Shown: positions 5,682 through 7,130 of the stretch, piece after piece
Position numbering within the stretch: position 1 is the stretch's first letter
How the letters are laid out: each line of letters starts with the position of its first letter
Origin: Planctomycetota bacterium
GTDB taxonomy: Bacteria > Planctomycetota > Phycisphaerae > Sedimentisphaerales > SG8-4
Direction: 5' to 3'
NCBI GenBank assembly: GCA_030607345.1
Contig: JAUWKC010000085.1
Location: 1-7,130, forward strand
DNA length: 7,130 nucleotides
Notes under the pieces: generated by a model
The model's database searches: none
Told to the model about the DNA's origin: nothing
What the model saw: the letters and a program-made list of their open reading frames with translations, nothing else
Position numbers and translations under genes: made by a program

Positions 5682-7130
5682 CTATGACCCTTTGAATTGT
5701 ACCATTTCACTTTCTTTATAGCCGATGCGGATGGCCTTGACCTGAACAACAGCACCGGAATCCAGCACGACAGGCCTTGAGTAAATCAGCCAGCGCCCTT
5801 GCTCGCCGAGCTGATACCCGACAGAAGCACCCTCGGTAGCACAGCTTATCTTCACCAGGACCCGACCCGGCCCGGCAGCCGTCGTCTTAATAGTCGGCGT
5901 ATCCGTTACCGGCTGCTTTCGCCCGGGCCACATCCGCTCGATAAGCTCGTCTTCGTCGAGACCGCCCAAATCGCCGGTGTCCTTAATCCACTTTTCCAGC
6001 ACGGCACGCATCCTCTTGAGTATCTGTTGGTGTTCGGGCGAGTCGGTCAAATTGTTCACCTCGTGCGAGTCGGCCGTGATGTCGTACAGTTCCTCGGCAG
6101 GCTTGGGATGCTCGAAGAAAAGCTTCTGCGGCCCGGTAAGTGCGCCCTCGGCGTTAAGGCGACGCCACTCCTGCATAATGGGCATCTTTTCCATATAGTC
6201 GATACGCTGTGCGTAGGGGACCTCCGGCGTGAAGTTCCGGATGTATCGGTAGCGCTTGTCGCGAGCAGTTCGGATATAGTCGTTCGGACCCAGGTCCATG
6301 CGATTGCGACCGCCAAAAACATAAGCTCTCGGCTTGCTCTTGCCGCGGCCGAGCAGCACCCTGCCCTGCATGTAAGGCGGCACTTCAATATCAGCCAGAC
6401 TCAGCAGTGTGGGGGCAAGGTCTATAAGGTTGACCAAATCGTCGCATACGCTGCCCGGTTTGATGACTCCGGGCCGGCGGATAATCAAAGGCACGTGCAG
6501 GCCGGAATCATACGGCCATCTCTTACAGCGCGGCAGCCCCCGACCGTGGTCGCTCCAGAAAAACACCACCGTATTCTCAGCCAGACCGTCCTGTTCCAAC
6601 TCCTCGAGGATGGAGCCGACCTCTTTGTCCATCTTCGTGATGTTATCGTAATATCGTGCCAGGTTCCTGCGAACGACTGGCGTGTCGGGATAGTACGGCG
6701 GCACCTCTACTGCCGCAGGGTCGTGAACCAGCTTCTCGCCCTTGCGCCGCCAGCATCGCGATTCGTGCGTTGTCGTCAGGTTAATAACGCTGAAGAACGG
6801 CATGTCCTTCGGACGGTTGCGCCAGTGGGCTTTCTTGCCGCACTGGTCCCAGGCGGTGAACGGCAAAGCGAACTGATAATCCGTTTTCGATTTATTGGTG
6901 CAGTAGTAACCGGCGGCCCGCAGATACTCGGTAAAGCATTTGACCTGCGGTGGGACAACCCCCTGGTAGCCTTTGTTCTTTGTCCGCATGTGCATTGTGC
7001 CGAGAGTCCCCGGGTGCACGCCGGTTATTATCGACGAGCGTGTTGGTGCACACACCGGGAAGGATACGAAGGCGTTGCTATACCGACGGCCCTGCCCGGC
7101 CAGGCGGTCCAGGTTCGGAGTCACCGCATA
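5682..7130 (-). CDS. Sulfatase, N-sulfoglucosamine sulfohydrolase-like, with C-terminal chitobiase-type domain (5' partial)
   Basis: The frame is open to the right edge and begins mid-domain at YAVTPNLDRLAGQG, so about 50 N-terminal residues, including the first metal Asp pair and any signal peptide, lie outside. The GTG at 7124 is an internal Val codon. Counting from the edge, PVCAPTR has the formylglycine Cys at residue 27 (codon 7052-7050). SDHG (193-196) stands where most sulfatases have SDNG, and TNKSKTDYQF (78-87) replaces the usual GKxH block. The YYDNITKMDKEVG helix, ELYD (347-350) and HEVNNL (356-361) then a helix ending in W resemble the heparan N-sulfatase group. Residues about 420-481 (KISCATEG, GYQLGE, VQVKAIRIGYKESE) look like a chitobiase/hexosaminidase C-terminal beta domain, often an accessory or glycan-contact module. 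Likely role: desulfation of sulfated amino sugars. The subfamily call is tentative. Confidence 0.88.
   Translation of the reverse strand, partial: YAVTPNLDRLAGQGRRYSNAFVSFPVCAPTRSSIITGVHPGTLGTMHMRTKNKGYQGVVPPQVKCFTEYLRAAGYYCTNKSKTDYQFALPFTAWDQCGKKAHWRNRPKDMPFFSVINLTTTHESRCWRRKGEKLVHDPAAVEVPPYYPDTPVVRRNLARYYDNITKMDKEVGSILEELEQDGLAENTVVFFWSDHGRGLPRCKRWPYDSGLHVPLIIRRPGVIKPGSVCDDLVNLIDLAPTLLSLADIEVPPYMQGRVLLGRGKSKPRAYVFGGRNRMDLGPNDYIRTARDKRYRYIRNFTPEVPYAQRIDYMEKMPIMQEWRRLNAEGALTGPQKLFFEHPKPAEELYDITADSHEVNNLTDSPEHQQILKRMRAVLEKWIKDTGDLGGLDEDELIERMWPGRKQPVTDTPTIKTTAAGPGRVLVKISCATEGASVGYQLGEQGRWLIYSRPVVLDSGAVVQVKAIRIGYKESEMVQFKGS

Noticed and set aside
5651..5755. Extended N-terminus of the Tat sulfatase (35 extra residues)
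   Set aside because: It overlaps the upstream sulfatase, lacks homology, and would place the twin-arginine signal internally; the ATG at 5650 has an ideal ribosome-binding site.
1..7130. CRISPR, insertion sequence, tRNA or tmRNA genes
   Set aside because: No repeated spacer-like units, terminal inverted repeats with transposase, or cloverleaf-like sequences were seen on either strand by eye.

Overview
The window looks like a chromosomal segment from a free-living Gram-negative bacterium, most likely of the PVC group (Planctomycetota, perhaps a Phycisphaerae relative). The clues are two adjacent formylglycine-type sulfatases (one Tat-exported), a DUF1844 protein, and a canonical bacterial GlnRS. 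This placement rests on gene content alone. No mobile element, CRISPR array, tRNA or rRNA was seen.

Left end (1-1961): a divergent pair of related class Ic aminoacyl-tRNA synthetases. The first 21 codons of gltX (glutamate--tRNA ligase) run leftward off the window edge. A 206-bp shared intergenic region holds a plausible promoter for each direction and, on the glnS side, a leader with competing stems. Complete glnS (glutamine--tRNA ligase) then runs rightward.

Middle and right (2034-7130): six genes on the minus strand, converging on glnS. In transcription order they are an SGSH-like sulfatase (5' end outside the window) with a C-terminal chitobiase-type domain, a Tat-exported sulfatase, smpB (trans-translation), a DUF1844 protein, trpC (indole-3-glycerol-phosphate synthase, TTG start), and a half-length TauE/SafE-type membrane protein. 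The gaps are 31, 49, 50, 69 and 29 bp with no convincing terminator, so read-through as one unit is possible. smpB has no Shine-Dalgarno sequence but does have a promoter-like element placed for leaderless transcription, so it may start a housekeeping sub-operon.

How the genes work together: the two sulfatases probably remove sulfate esters or N-sulfate groups from sulfated glycans outside the cytoplasm. SmpB rescues stalled ribosomes with tmRNA. TrpC performs one step of tryptophan synthesis away from other trp genes. TauE/SafE proteins carry sulfite or organosulfur anions, and a link to the sulfatases is only suggestive. Coding density is high, and the 72 bp between the convergent glnS and TauE genes contain no recognisable terminator.

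No clearly new biological system is present. The best leads are the synthetase divergon with its structured leader, the possible leaderless smpB, and the unusual active-site variants and C-terminal domain of the SGSH-like sulfatase.
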